From a virus, in the IMG/VR virus record IMGVR_UViG_3300028800_000194, positions 1-39,072 of that record: DNA of 39,072 nt. The stretch is one strand, 5' to 3'. The notes beneath the pieces were generated by a model. It was not told where the DNA came from. It ran no database searches and saw nothing but the letters and a program-made list of their open reading frames with translations. The position numbers and the translations under genes were made by a program. Within the stretch, counting starts at the first letter, position 1; every line of letters starts with the position of its first letter. Shown here piece after piece: positions 30,119 to 39,072 of this stretch.

Positions 30119-30414
30119 GCTTTGTAACAGCAACCTCAATGATATTCCCAAGTTATGTTAATGGCGTAGCTGTGGATGAAGCTAAAAACTTTACTCCTGA
30201 TTGGAACATTTATTTCTCTCAGTTGACACAAAACTTACAGCTTAACTTTTCTAACGAGGGCATTAGCTTGCCTTCAAACGACACAACCACGATTAATGAT
30301 TTGATTGCACAGGATGTCGAGGGGTTATTGAATAATAAGATGTTTGTGAATTCAGATACAGGGCTGCCACAGTATATAAGCAATGGCGTACTTAAAACTT
30401 TTACAGTGACATAG
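30115..30414 (+). CDS. small virion-associated protein (99 aa)
   Basis: Start at 30115 overlaps the hub gene stop (ATGA). The pattern FTPDWNIYFSQLTQNLQLNFSNEGISLPSNDT matches a small family that follows gp10-like hub genes in other podoviruses, where a similar 'TPxWxxFFxxLTxxLQxNFSDEG' line is common. The last part (VNSDTGLPQYISNGVLKTF) looks like a beta tail. Probably a tail or adaptor component; the exact part is unknown. Confidence 0.65.
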   Translation: MSFVTATSMIFPSYVNGVAVDEAKNFTPDWNIYFSQLTQNLQLNFSNEGISLPSNDTTTINDLIAQDVEGLLNNKMFVNSDTGLPQYISNGVLKTFTVT

Positions 30415-30421
30415 GTGATAT

Positions 30422-31003
30422 ATGTTTGGCGGAATATTTGACAGTTTATTTGGAAGTCCTGAGCAACAAGCTATGGATATGTACAGTTTAGAAGATTTTC
30501 AGAAAATGCTTCAGGAATACTACGGTCCTTATTCACAGGCTGGTGAGAATGCTCTTCCTGTACTCGAGCAGCAATATCAAATGTTATTGAATAATCCGGA
30601 TCAGCTGCATCAGCAGTTTGGCTCTACATATGAAGAGTCTCCAGGGTATCAATATCAAATGGACCAAGCAATGAATGCTGGAAATATGGCGGCTGCTGCT
30701 GGTGGAATGCTGGGATCTCCTTCTCATCAAACAGAAATGATGGGTCAGGCTAGCAATATAGCGAATCAAGATTATTGGAATTATATGAATAACCTTCTTG
30801 GGCTGCATGGACAAGGATTGAATACCGCTGGGAATATGGCAAATATGGGCTATAACGCTGCTAATTCCATGGCAGGCAATACAGGTTCATTTATGGGTGC
30901 ACAGCAAGGATTGGCATATAACGGCGCTGCAAATCAGCAAAATAATTTATATGGATTGCTTGGTGCTGGAGTTGGCGGTCTTGGTGGCTGGTTAGGTTTA
31001 TAG
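30422..31003 (+). CDS. DNA ejection/virion protein, Gln/Asn-Gly rich (193 aa)
   Basis: Probably one of the internal ejection proteins. It begins MFGGIFDSLFGS, has a Tyr/Gln-rich helical section (EDFQKMLQEYYGPYSQAG), the motif YEESPGYQYQMDQAMNAGNMAAAAGG (about residues 70-95) that is typical of a widespread podovirus family, and ends in a glycine-rich hydrophobic tail (LYGLLGAGVGGLGGWLGL) suited to membrane contact. It is the first of three likely ejection genes in a row. Confidence 0.7.
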   Translation: MFGGIFDSLFGSPEQQAMDMYSLEDFQKMLQEYYGPYSQAGENALPVLEQQYQMLLNNPDQLHQQFGSTYEESPGYQYQMDQAMNAGNMAAAAGGMLGSPSHQTEMMGQASNIANQDYWNYMNNLLGLHGQGLNTAGNMANMGYNAANSMAGNTGSFMGAQQGLAYNGAANQQNNLYGLLGAGVGGLGGWLGL

Positions 31004-31012
31004 GAGTTATCA

Positions 31013-32221
31013 ATGGCATATCAAATTCAATATCCACCACAAAGACAAAATGCTTTTGAATCTTTTATGGGTGGCTATAGTGCTGTAGATCAAATGAGAA
31101 CTCAAGCCGCTCAAAGAGAAAGAATGAAGCTTGAGCAAGAAGCGCTTAAGCAAGAACTTGCAAATAATCCACAATTATTTGAAGCGCAGTTAATGGGTGA
31201 ACAAGCTAAAGCAAACCAAAGCATGAGCGCTGCTGAATTGAATGCGCTTAAGTTTGATAGAGAGAAATTAGAATATGATTTGAGAAATCAATTTGGCATG
31301 TCACAAGAGCAGGCAAAATTAGCATCAGAACAAGCCTTGCAGCAACAAAGATTGGCGTCTGCTGAAAAAAGCAGAAGAACTGATGAATATGGTGGAAATT
31401 TGACAGGAACTGCCGGACAGCTTGCTGCTTATAATGCCGCGGTAAAAAGCGGAGATCCAAATGCTGATTTGATTCTTGAAGGTATAAAGAAAGGTGGCAG
31501 TGGGGCTTCTAATGATTTCAGAAGCTATCCAATGGATGTTAAGCGTTCATTAATAGCAAAAGGTGTTGGCCTTGGATATGACCAAGCAGAAGCAGGCAAG
31601 ATGTTGAATGAAGGCTATACATTAGCTGAAATGGCTGAGATGAGAGGCATTCCTGTAGATGCAATGAATAGCTCAGAATATGCGCCTGTTTATAACCCTA
31701 CTCAACCATCAGTTACAGCTGTTCAAAAGCGTGTAGCTGCTGAACAAGAAATAGCGTACTTAGCGCCCAAGGTTGCTGAATGGATAACACCATATGCAGA
31801 TCCTGTCAAAATCATGGGTTATTCACCCACACAAATAGCAGATGCTGTTCAAGGTAAAAATATTGAACAACAAGCCAAGTTCTTTGCAGGAACAGCAATA
31901 TTTCCTGAATTAACCTATATGCGTATTCGATTAGCTGCGGGTGAATCAGGTATATCAGCACTTCAACATATGGAAGATGCACTTGCTGGTAAGGTTAAGC
32001 AGTTTGAGCCTTTCATGAGTAGAGAAACATATCAGCTCATGCATAAACATTTAAATGAAGCATTGGCAGAAGCATCTCACATTGCCAACCAAGCAATCTT
32101 AGATCCAGTTTCAGCCGCGCAACAATACAATTCTAAAAATAAAAATGTTGAAAATGACATCACCATCGATGATTTAGATGCAGCAATCGCTGAAGCAGAA
32201 AAACAAGCGGGGATAAGATGA
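31013..32221 (+). CDS. ejection/internal virion protein, coiled-coil rich (402 aa)
   Basis: Likely internal protein released with the DNA. Residues 28-125 are Gln/Ala/Glu-rich helices with many heptads (MRTQAAQRERMKLEQEALKQELANNPQ). The middle is helical (ASNDFRSYPMDVKRSLIAKG...), and the C-terminus has ENDITIDDLDAAIAEAEKQAG. The composition fits P22 gp7/gp16/gp20-type proteins, but I cannot say which. It overlaps the next gene by four bases. Confidence 0.65.
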   Translation: MAYQIQYPPQRQNAFESFMGGYSAVDQMRTQAAQRERMKLEQEALKQELANNPQLFEAQLMGEQAKANQSMSAAELNALKFDREKLEYDLRNQFGMSQEQAKLASEQALQQQRLASAEKSRRTDEYGGNLTGTAGQLAAYNAAVKSGDPNADLILEGIKKGGSGASNDFRSYPMDVKRSLIAKGVGLGYDQAEAGKMLNEGYTLAEMAEMRGIPVDAMNSSEYAPVYNPTQPSVTAVQKRVAAEQEIAYLAPKVAEWITPYADPVKIMGYSPTQIADAVQGKNIEQQAKFFAGTAIFPELTYMRIRLAAGESGISALQHMEDALAGKVKQFEPFMSRETYQLMHKHLNEALAEASHIANQAILDPVSAAQQYNSKNKNVENDITIDDLDAAIAEAEKQAGIR

Positions 32222-33633
32222 AAAAATCATTGAAGGGAATGAGCCTAGAACAGCTTTATGAAATGAGAGCAATGAAACAAGCTGAAAACCCGGAACAAAA
32301 AAAAGAAATTAAAAGTTCTCTAGCAGAGAAATTAGGCCAATTTGGCAAAGACATTCAAAATACTGGCGTCGTTAAAGCAGGCACATCTTTTGTTGATGCT
32401 CTTGGTAATCTTCCTATTACCATTGGAAACACTCTTGCCTCTCCATTTACAGAACAAAGAGTGCCCACTCAAAATACTATTCCTGGCGAAGGAATTTCTA
32501 AAAGCCTAGGGCGCGCTGCGGGTGGTGCATTAGGAATGATGGGCCTTGGTGGCGCATTAGGACAAGGAGCAACAGCAGGATTAGGTGCTTTAGGTCGTGC
32601 AGCTCCAGGAGCACAACAAGCCACAAATTATTTAACCAGTGGTCAAGCTTTACCGGCGACTTTAGGTAGATTTGGAGAAGCAACAACATCAGCAGCATTG
32701 ACTAATCCTGAAAATCCATTAGGAGCAGCCGGTGGCGCAGCTATAGCTCAAGCAGGATTAGAAACAATTCCTTATGCAGGCAAAGGCTTGGGAATCTTGG
32801 CTGAATATATTCCTGGAACTCAATACACCAAAGACACAACTCAGAGACTGGTTGAGCATATGAATAAATCTGAAAAGTCTGCTGTAAGCAATTTGGATAA
32901 GGCCAAAAAAGCTGCTGGGGACGGAATGGTTGAGGTCGGTGAAGGCTTCATTGAAAACATGGATGATGCTTTGCCATTGCTGACTAAAAAAGAAAGAGCA
33001 ATTTTTGATAAATTTGAAAAAAATAATTCTTATCAAAATGCTTTTGAATTACAAAGCACGGTTGGTAAAAGAGCCCGTGAAATAAAGGGATCTGATTTTG
33101 CTTCTGTTGAAGCTAGAGATAAATTGAATGCATTCAGAGAGGGTGTATTGTCCGATCTAAAAAAATCTCTCTCTGGAAATCCAGAAGCACTTAAAGCTTT
33201 AAATAAAGGCATGCATCAATATGCCACAGAATTTAGCCCTTATTTAAAAAATCCTAAATTTTCACAAATGCAAGAAGGTGTCATTGGTGGATCTGGACCA
33301 GGACCTAGACAAGGTTTAGCTCCTGAACCAACTATGCAAGAATTACAAAAACTTCTTCAAAAAGAAGTTACAGCTAAAAATCCTGATGGCGGATATAGAT
33401 TCCCTGAGAATCATCCGATGCTTGGAGAGTTAAAGAATTTAAATCAACGTGCTGGCAAATCTCAATTAGCAACCATGGCGAGCTTACCCATCTCTTTACC
33501 AGCCTTAATTGGTAAATATTATGGATTTGATGCTTTTCAATTAGCAACCAATCCAGATGTCTTGAAAGCCATGAAAACTATAGATGAAGCATTGAAAGCA
33601 ACATCCCCCGCAATATCAGCAGGAGCCCAGTAA
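32218..33633 (+). CDS. ejection/internal virion protein with glycine-rich helices (471 aa)
   Basis: Probably a third ejection protein. Residues 100-135 are a glycine/alanine-rich hydrophobic segment (AAGGALGMMGLGGALGQGATAGLGAL), followed by AAGGAAIAQAGLE around 180, typical of proteins that insert into the cell envelope. The rest is lysine-rich and helical (KKAAGDGMVEVGEGF, KERAIFDKFEKNNSYQNAF). There is no lytic transglycosylase motif. It ends in TAATG overlap with the tail gene. Confidence 0.65.
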   Translation: MKKSLKGMSLEQLYEMRAMKQAENPEQKKEIKSSLAEKLGQFGKDIQNTGVVKAGTSFVDALGNLPITIGNTLASPFTEQRVPTQNTIPGEGISKSLGRAAGGALGMMGLGGALGQGATAGLGALGRAAPGAQQATNYLTSGQALPATLGRFGEATTSAALTNPENPLGAAGGAAIAQAGLETIPYAGKGLGILAEYIPGTQYTKDTTQRLVEHMNKSEKSAVSNLDKAKKAAGDGMVEVGEGFIENMDDALPLLTKKERAIFDKFEKNNSYQNAFELQSTVGKRAREIKGSDFASVEARDKLNAFREGVLSDLKKSLSGNPEALKALNKGMHQYATEFSPYLKNPKFSQMQEGVIGGSGPGPRQGLAPEPTMQELQKLLQKEVTAKNPDGGYRFPENHPMLGELKNLNQRAGKSQLATMASLPISLPALIGKYYGFDAFQLATNPDVLKAMKTIDEALKATSPAISAGAQ

Positions 33634-36107
33634 TGTCATTAGATCCAAGATACATTCCTTTATATAATCTACAGCAATACTTTGTAGATAAAGCTACAGG
33701 AGGACCATTATCAAATGGCCGCGTTTACTTCTACTCTGATGAAAATCGTAGTATACCCAAGACTGTATACGAACTCTCATCAACAACTGGAACTTATACC
33801 TATGTGCCACTTCCAAATCCTGTTCTCCTAAGTTCAGTTGGTACACCTGTTGATGTGAATGGAAATGACATCGTTATTTATGCTTTTCCTTTCAATATTA
33901 TTACTGGTGAACCAGAACTTTATTATGTGGTGGTACAAGATAATTTGGGACGCCCTCAATTTACTAGAGAAGCTGTACCAAGCAATGGATCTGGTGGCAT
34001 TACACCTAGCAGCGATGCTGGAATATTCAATTATATCCCCAATGGTCAATTCCTTGCTCATACTAATGTGCCTGGCCCCGATAATATGCTGGTTGCTGGT
34101 ACTAACGTTATTGCTCAGGGTGGATTTAGTGTTGAGCTTGCCGCACCTCTTGTTTCTGAAAATACTTACAGATTTATTGAGCAGCAATATATTCCAGGTA
34201 ATCCTCCTAATAGCCCTAGGTTTATTGGTCAATTGCAAGCAGTTACTTTTAGTAGCACTGAGGACAGAAAAAACCTTAGAATTAAATTCAACGATGTAAA
34301 TAAGTTCTCAGCCAATGAAGACTTTTATACATTCTGCTTTTGGGGTAAAGGTAATATTGATATCCCAATCGCTATTCAAGTGGTTAAATATTGCGGGCCA
34401 ACTGGAACTATAGTGGCGCCAGTGACTGTATTTACAGATGTGATCACTACCGCAGGAGATCTATATCAATATCAATTCCAATTTGGTCTTAATACAGGTT
34501 TAGTAATTGATACAACATCTAACACTGATTATGTGGCTATTGATATCGCATTGCCCACAGGTATTCCATTTATCTTTGATCATACTGATTTCATTTTGGC
34601 TAATGGTGAGATTGACTTTACAGCATTCCCATTACAGACCAATGCAGACATGATAACTCGTGGTGTAGATGGCTGGACCGATGTTCCTGACTATGATGGT
34701 GGAGATTTATATTTACCTAAAGTTTTAACAAGAATTGGTTATGAATATTCTGCTTCAGATGTTGGAGATGTGGGGATTAGTCTTGGAAGTATTACCAGCC
34801 CATTAAGCTTATTACCTTTGCCAAAGGGTAATAAGATGCCAATTATTGAAGCCTCTTATCCATATTCTGGATTTTCTACAAATGGTATTCCATTTTCAAG
34901 ATTGGGGGATTTTTTAATAGAAAATAGTTCGGTTCCAAATATTCCTATGTTTGGTACTGGCAGTGATTTTGCCACGGCTTATAGCAATAGCGTTACTGAT
35001 ATATTAAGGCTGACTGTTAACTCCAGTGGCGTTGGAGCAGCTTATGCCCAAGATGGAATAATTCCAACTGGAATTACATTTCAAGGACAGGTTGTTTATA
35101 ACGGAAGTACTACTGGTTCTGCGAGCTTAAATTATTCTGTTTATTCTAGTGGTATAGCAACTAATCAGATTATCTGTAAGTCTAATTTTAACTTGAGCAC
35201 TTCTGAAACTCAGTTTGGGCCGGATACTTATTGTATAGATGTAGATACAGGATTTACTATCTCACAATTGGATTATTGGGTAAATACATATGCTGAGCAG
35301 GGCATAGTGTTTACGATAGATACAGTAACCGCCGCTGCTTTGACGGCAGGAACTGGAAACCCGGGCTTAACATTTTATTTTTATTCAGCAAATGGTGCCA
35401 CACTCCCATATTATGTTTGGTTTAACGTTACTGGGGAAGTAGATCCTGGTCCTCCTGTCGTAGGAGCATTACCAATCGAAGTAATATTGCACTCTACTGA
35501 TACAGCTGAAGATGTTGCGAATACACTTCGTGAAGTCATGAATGCATATCAAATAACATCTGCTACATTTCCTGGTACAGCACCTATCCCTGGATCTTAT
35601 TTTGAATTCTTCACCAATCCATCAGGGGTGCTCGATTGGTATGTTTGGTATAGCAATCAAACGGGTGGTTCAGATCCACTAGTTCCTGGATCCACTGGAA
35701 TCAATGTTCAAATATTATCAGCAGATACACCTGCAGAAGTTTTAACTAAAACCTTAAAGGCTATCAATAAATATCAATATGGAATTCCAAGTGCTTCCGG
35801 TATGTTCTTTAGAAATTATGACCCAACAGGCGTTTGGGATTTTGATAATCTAACTCGTTTCTCAAATGTAACTGGAATCGTTGGTCCGAGCTTAGGTACT
35901 TTTGAATACAGTCAATTCTTGTTACATAACCACGAATTATCCACAGTTCAAGCAATCAATACAGGACAGCCTAGAACTGCAGCACCTTATAGCGCTACTC
36001 CATCTATTTGGAATGGAGTTCCAATTAACTTTAATGCTGTTATTCCTGCAGGTGGAAGCGAGACAAGACCAGTTAACATGTACGTCAATTATTATATTAA
36101 ATATTAG
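33633..36107 (+). CDS. tail spike/fibre protein with head-binding-like N-terminus (824 aa)
   Basis: Residues 12-85 resemble the head-binding domain of P22-type tailspikes: QQYFVDKATGGPLSNGRVYFYSDENRSIPKTVYELS, then PLPNPVLLSSVGTPVDVNGNDIVI. This docks the protein on the tail hub. A carbohydrate-binding-like beta region follows (about 140-330). Two similar 120-residue parts then share DT-A-V-TLRE-MNAY/KYQ-type ends (about 575-650 and 650-720), and the end has a short strand HNHEL. No catalytic motif is visible. Confidence 0.75.
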   Translation: MSLDPRYIPLYNLQQYFVDKATGGPLSNGRVYFYSDENRSIPKTVYELSSTTGTYTYVPLPNPVLLSSVGTPVDVNGNDIVIYAFPFNIITGEPELYYVVVQDNLGRPQFTREAVPSNGSGGITPSSDAGIFNYIPNGQFLAHTNVPGPDNMLVAGTNVIAQGGFSVELAAPLVSENTYRFIEQQYIPGNPPNSPRFIGQLQAVTFSSTEDRKNLRIKFNDVNKFSANEDFYTFCFWGKGNIDIPIAIQVVKYCGPTGTIVAPVTVFTDVITTAGDLYQYQFQFGLNTGLVIDTTSNTDYVAIDIALPTGIPFIFDHTDFILANGEIDFTAFPLQTNADMITRGVDGWTDVPDYDGGDLYLPKVLTRIGYEYSASDVGDVGISLGSITSPLSLLPLPKGNKMPIIEASYPYSGFSTNGIPFSRLGDFLIENSSVPNIPMFGTGSDFATAYSNSVTDILRLTVNSSGVGAAYAQDGIIPTGITFQGQVVYNGSTTGSASLNYSVYSSGIATNQIICKSNFNLSTSETQFGPDTYCIDVDTGFTISQLDYWVNTYAEQGIVFTIDTVTAAALTAGTGNPGLTFYFYSANGATLPYYVWFNVTGEVDPGPPVVGALPIEVILHSTDTAEDVANTLREVMNAYQITSATFPGTAPIPGSYFEFFTNPSGVLDWYVWYSNQTGGSDPLVPGSTGINVQILSADTPAEVLTKTLKAINKYQYGIPSASGMFFRNYDPTGVWDFDNLTRFSNVTGIVGPSLGTFEYSQFLLHNHELSTVQAINTGQPRTAAPYSATPSIWNGVPINFNAVIPAGGSETRPVNMYVNYYIKY

Positions 36108-36115
36108 GAGCAATT

Positions 36116-36520
36116 ATGATTCCAGCTTTTACAATTAGAAACAATGGTGGTGACTATAACACCCAAAGCAACAATGCTTATCAGTTCTCAGATGCAGTCC
36201 TTAACTTTGAGCTAACTGCTGGAACTCCTTTTACCATTACTATTCCAACTATTAGTTCTGCGGTTCAAGCATCTGGAGCTAGTACAGTAAAACTATTAGC
36301 TTTCTTCTCCTTTAGCCAAGGGGCAGATGTATTTTTAAAGCCTGATGTTTTAACAACTATAGCTTTACCCACAGGTACAGCAGTAGTTGGCAATACTGAA
36401 TTAAATCCACAACTGTTTGGTGGTAGACAAGTGGTCATTGGCCAACAATTACAACTTTTGACATCCACCGCCAATGTTTTTGGAACAGTGAGATTATATG
36501 CAATGGCACAAAATATATAA
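36116..36520 (+). CDS. small beta-rich virion protein (134 aa)
   Basis: RBS TAGGAG. Beta-strand pattern throughout: AGTPFTITIPTISSAVQASG, FFSFSQGADVFLKP, GGRQVVIGQQLQLLT, VFGTVRLYAMAQN. It is likely a small capsid- or tail-associated protein (decoration or fibre accessory) because it is encoded between two tail genes. No family recognised. Confidence 0.55.
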   Translation: MIPAFTIRNNGGDYNTQSNNAYQFSDAVLNFELTAGTPFTITIPTISSAVQASGASTVKLLAFFSFSQGADVFLKPDVLTTIALPTGTAVVGNTELNPQLFGGRQVVIGQQLQLLTSTANVFGTVRLYAMAQNI

Positions 36521-36528
36521 GGTATTAA

Positions 36529-37023
36529 ATGTACAACAATAACCCTATTACTCAATTACCCCCGATAGTGAGCATTGCTCCGGATGATGTATTGCCTATT
36601 GTTGATATATCTGACATTTATCCTATTGGGCAGTCTCCATCAGGTACGACTAAAAAAGTTACGATGATTCAGATTCTAGATTATGTGCAAACTGCTAATC
36701 CTTGGATAATCGTAACTTCTAATCCAACTACACTTGTACCAAATCAGGGATATATTACTGATACGATCGTTGTAGCATTATTAACATTACCTCTTACGGC
36801 AGCAGTTGGAGACCAGTATTATATTGAGGGTCTAGGACCTAATTTATTTGAAATACATCAAAATGCTGGCCAATCCATAGTTTTTGATAGTGCCACTACA
36901 ACTGTAGGTACTTCTGGATACATTCAATCCACTAATCCAGGAGATGGATTAACAATCATGTGCACGGTGGCTAATACGACTTTTAAAGTCCGAAGCTCTA
37001 TTGGAACTTTTATAACGATATGA
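36529..37023 (+). CDS. small tail protein (164 aa)
   Basis: N-terminus ITQLPPIVSIAPDDVLPIVDISD, then GTTKKVTMIQILDYV, the pattern common in small fibre-associated proteins. A second domain (about 55-164) ends GDGLTIMCTVANTTFKVRSSIGTF, made of beta strands. It may be an adaptor or tip for the fibres encoded next to it. Confidence 0.6.
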   Translation: MYNNNPITQLPPIVSIAPDDVLPIVDISDIYPIGQSPSGTTKKVTMIQILDYVQTANPWIIVTSNPTTLVPNQGYITDTIVVALLTLPLTAAVGDQYYIEGLGPNLFEIHQNAGQSIVFDSATTTVGTSGYIQSTNPGDGLTIMCTVANTTFKVRSSIGTFITI

Positions 37024-37031
37024 GGAATTAA

Positions 37032-39072
37032 ATGACAATTCATAGCTCACCGATGCACTTTATTCCCCCTGCTGCTATTGGCGCAACGGGACAAGTTTTG
37101 ACGGCTACAGACAATGCTGGTCATACAGGTTGGTTAAATCCTTCATCACCTATATTGCCTCCAAATGGGATTCAAATATTTTTTTCTAAACAGATAGGTA
37201 GTGATATTACCGGAGATGGAAGTTATACCAATCCTTATGCTTCTATTAATTTTGCATATACCGCTGCAGGAACTCCAACCGTTCCTGTATTTATAATAGG
37301 ATTAGATGCCGAAGTTTATGATGAACAATTGGTTTTAAATAGTTCCTTGAAATTTATTATTGCCACATATGCAAATTTAAATTATACAGGCGCGGGCGAT
37401 GCGATTACTGTATTGGTAGCAGGCGCAGGGTTTCCTGTTATTTTTGGAACAATCAGCGCTGCTAGTGGGAATGCTTTAAGCAATCCTTCTAATGAAGTAG
37501 TCATTATTGAAGTAGGTTCTTTGCAACAGGGAAATGTGGTTAATTCTGGATCTGGAATAATTATCCTACAGTCTCTAATTACAACTGTAGATTTTATAAA
37601 CACTGGGGCTGGTCAATTTTTCTACAATGTGACAACCAGATTGTCCGGAACAGATACGGCTGGTGTCCATGGATTAAGTGCACAGGGTGCATCAGGACCA
37701 TTTAATATATCTGGTCTTAATTATCCTACAGTTGATGGTGCATCAGGAAATGTAATGACCACCAATGGTTTAGGAAGTTTAACCTTTCAGCCCACATCAT
37801 TATCTACTAACAGTATTCAGATATATGTGTCACAACAAATTGGTAGTGATATTACAGGTAATGGTAGTTTTACCAATCCTTTTGCGACTATAGGTCATGC
37901 AATAACTGTTGCAGGAATTCCCACATTCCCAGTGCAAATTACCATTATGGATGGAAACTTATACGATGAGCAAATAGTAATTCCAGCTGCTTATATTTAT
38001 ATTATAGGAAGGGTGGCTCAATTAATTTATTCTGGCGTTGGAGATGCTATAACGATAAATGGTTCAGTGGGGGATGTGGCCATAAGTCTTGGGAATATAG
38101 GCGCCACAGGTGGTGGGAATGCAATAACTATAAATGCACATACGGACACATATCTAACTGTCGGAACAATAATAAATGGGAATATATTAAATAATGGAAA
38201 TGCGGTTGTATATATGATCGCTGATTATCTATCAATAGATATTAATAATACAGCAGGGGGTTCTGTAAAATATTTATGTACAACCAGATTTGGGATTGAT
38301 GGAACGAATGTCTTTGGTGTAAGTCCTACTGGATCTTCTTCTCCAACCTTCGGAGTTAATACATTTACAGCTTCAGGACTGCAATATCCTACGGCTGATG
38401 CAGCATCGGGAACTGTGGTGACAACAAATGGCTTAGGTGTTTTGTCATTACAGCCTATTCCCGCGTTACCATTACCCTACAATGGCGCTGAAATATATGT
38501 TTCAAAATTAACTGGGAACGATGCTAATAGCGGAAGTTTTACTGCACCATTGGCTACATTAAATGCAGCACTTACATTAGCAGGATCTCCTACTCCAACA
38601 GCTCCGATTGTGATCGTTGTTCTTGATGCGGCTACATACGATGAGCAATTGAATTTTGCACCTAGCACTGAGAATTTATTCTTCCAAGCATCCTCTGCGC
38701 AAATCAACTTTTCTGGAGTTGGTGATGCGGTCACTATAGGGCTTAACTGTAAAATATTTATGCAGTTTGCAAGCATCGCTAATTCAGGAACTGGAACGGC
38801 GATAACAAATAATGGTGGAGAATTCTTTGGATATATTGATGTTATTCAATCCACAGGGGTGGCTATTAATCATGTTGGGCCAGGAGGGGCATGTCTTATT
38901 CAATCTTCCATAGCATTACAGGGCGATATCCTGTTAGCCGGAGGTGGAAACGTTCTTTACAATACACAATTAAGAACCGGTACCGATGCAACAGGTGTTG
39001 TAGGTATAAACATCTTGGGGACTTCAGGTCCATGGCAAGTCCAAGGGCAGTTGACAGCATCCGGTCTTAATT
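37032..39072 (+). CDS. 5' part of circle-spanning modular tail fibre (total about 921 aa)
   Basis: The gene starts at ATG 37032 (TGAGGAATTAA upstream), runs off the window and ends at 852. After a short start (residues 1-44) come three tandem modules of 210-225 aa beginning near 37167, 37808 and 38484. Each opens I-[FY]-[FV]-S-x-x-x-GSDITG-G-S-[FY]-[TN]-NP-A-x-[IL] (third: GNDANSGSFTAP), a DUF1565-like beta-helix opening, continues with a YDEQL strand and SGVGDAIT, and closes with SGL-YPT-D-GN-x-x-TTNG-G-LxxQP. The tip is glycine-rich. It is a likely receptor-binding fibre. Confidence 0.85.
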   Translation, partial: MTIHSSPMHFIPPAAIGATGQVLTATDNAGHTGWLNPSSPILPPNGIQIFFSKQIGSDITGDGSYTNPYASINFAYTAAGTPTVPVFIIGLDAEVYDEQLVLNSSLKFIIATYANLNYTGAGDAITVLVAGAGFPVIFGTISAASGNALSNPSNEVVIIEVGSLQQGNVVNSGSGIIILQSLITTVDFINTGAGQFFYNVTTRLSGTDTAGVHGLSAQGASGPFNISGLNYPTVDGASGNVMTTNGLGSLTFQPTSLSTNSIQIYVSQQIGSDITGNGSFTNPFATIGHAITVAGIPTFPVQITIMDGNLYDEQIVIPAAYIYIIGRVAQLIYSGVGDAITINGSVGDVAISLGNIGATGGGNAITINAHTDTYLTVGTIINGNILNNGNAVVYMIADYLSIDINNTAGGSVKYLCTTRFGIDGTNVFGVSPTGSSSPTFGVNTFTASGLQYPTADAASGTVVTTNGLGVLSLQPIPALPLPYNGAEIYVSKLTGNDANSGSFTAPLATLNAALTLAGSPTPTAPIVIVVLDAATYDEQLNFAPSTENLFFQASSAQINFSGVGDAVTIGLNCKIFMQFASIANSGTGTAITNNGGEFFGYIDVIQSTGVAINHVGPGGACLIQSSIALQGDILLAGGGNVLYNTQLRTGTDATGVVGINILGTSGPWQVQGQLTASGLN
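38947..39072. repeat. terminal direct repeat, right copy
   Basis: Identical to bases 2-127. See the left copy. The reading frame of the fibre gene passes through without change, which supports joining the ends into a circle. Confidence 0.9.

Noticed and set aside
33834-34299. Reading frames on both strands inside the 824-aa tail gene
   Set aside because: They overlap a strong coding region completely and show no ribosome site or domain.
1-39072. tRNA genes
   Set aside because: No cloverleaf with a TTCRANNC arm was found by reading. A tRNAscan run would be decisive.
1-39072. CRISPR arrays or insertion sequences
   Set aside because: No regularly spaced repeats and no transposase frame were seen.

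Overview
The window is an essentially complete genome of a tailed phage with a P22-like, short-tailed (podovirus) virion, assembled as a circle. Bases 2-127 are repeated exactly at 38947-39072. Joining the ends leaves a circle of about 38,945 bp and restores one long tail-fibre gene (37032-39072 continuing in frame to 852). The DNA is AT-rich and densely packed, with many ATGA and TAATG overlaps and Shine-Dalgarno sequences. A CsrA homologue, ERF recombinase, YdaS-like regulator and P22-like head genes point to a proteobacterial host, probably gammaproteobacterial. A Legionellales-type host is only a guess.

Layout. (1) 15607-23754 (+): small basic proteins, TerS, TerL, portal and two paralogous 296-aa putative decoration proteins. 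(2) 23756-25432 (-): accessory genes including small membrane proteins and an AlpA-like HTH protein. (3) 25706-39072, continuing across the junction to 4846 (+): scaffold, coat, gp4-like adaptor, gp10-like hub, ejection proteins and a large tail-fibre/spike block built from shuffled beta-helix modules. (4) 4881-11030 (-): early and accessory region with ERF annealing protein, DUF7448-like protein, ankyrin-repeat protein, HTH replication protein and Cro/YdaS-like regulator. (5) 11221-12572 (+): two divergent genes separated by a strongly structured RNA. (6) 12541-15262 (-): lysis genes, VRR-NUC nuclease, HTH protein, CsrA homologue and one unknown gene.

How it works together. The phage has its own packaging, capsid, lysis and recombination genes. 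It has no polymerase, helicase or integrase that I can recognise, so replication must lean on the host. Two control regions stand out: the divergent promoter region at 11031-11220, and 15263-15606, where tandem 22-bp repeats and a cluster of AACCGAA half-sites precede the head operon.

Most interesting signals. Two identical 16-bp sites (4877-4892 and 5199-5214) match the bacterial chromosomal parS consensus, yet the phage has no parA or parB. Together with the missing integrase and the repressor-like region, this suggests that the phage recruits host ParB, possibly to be inherited as an extrachromosomal prophage. Second, the phage encodes a CsrA with both RNA-binding ends intact and an insertion of about 37 residues between them. 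Two structured leaders, before the replication gene and before the scaffold gene, display GGA in hairpin loops and are candidate targets. Both ideas are inferences from sequence and are untested.
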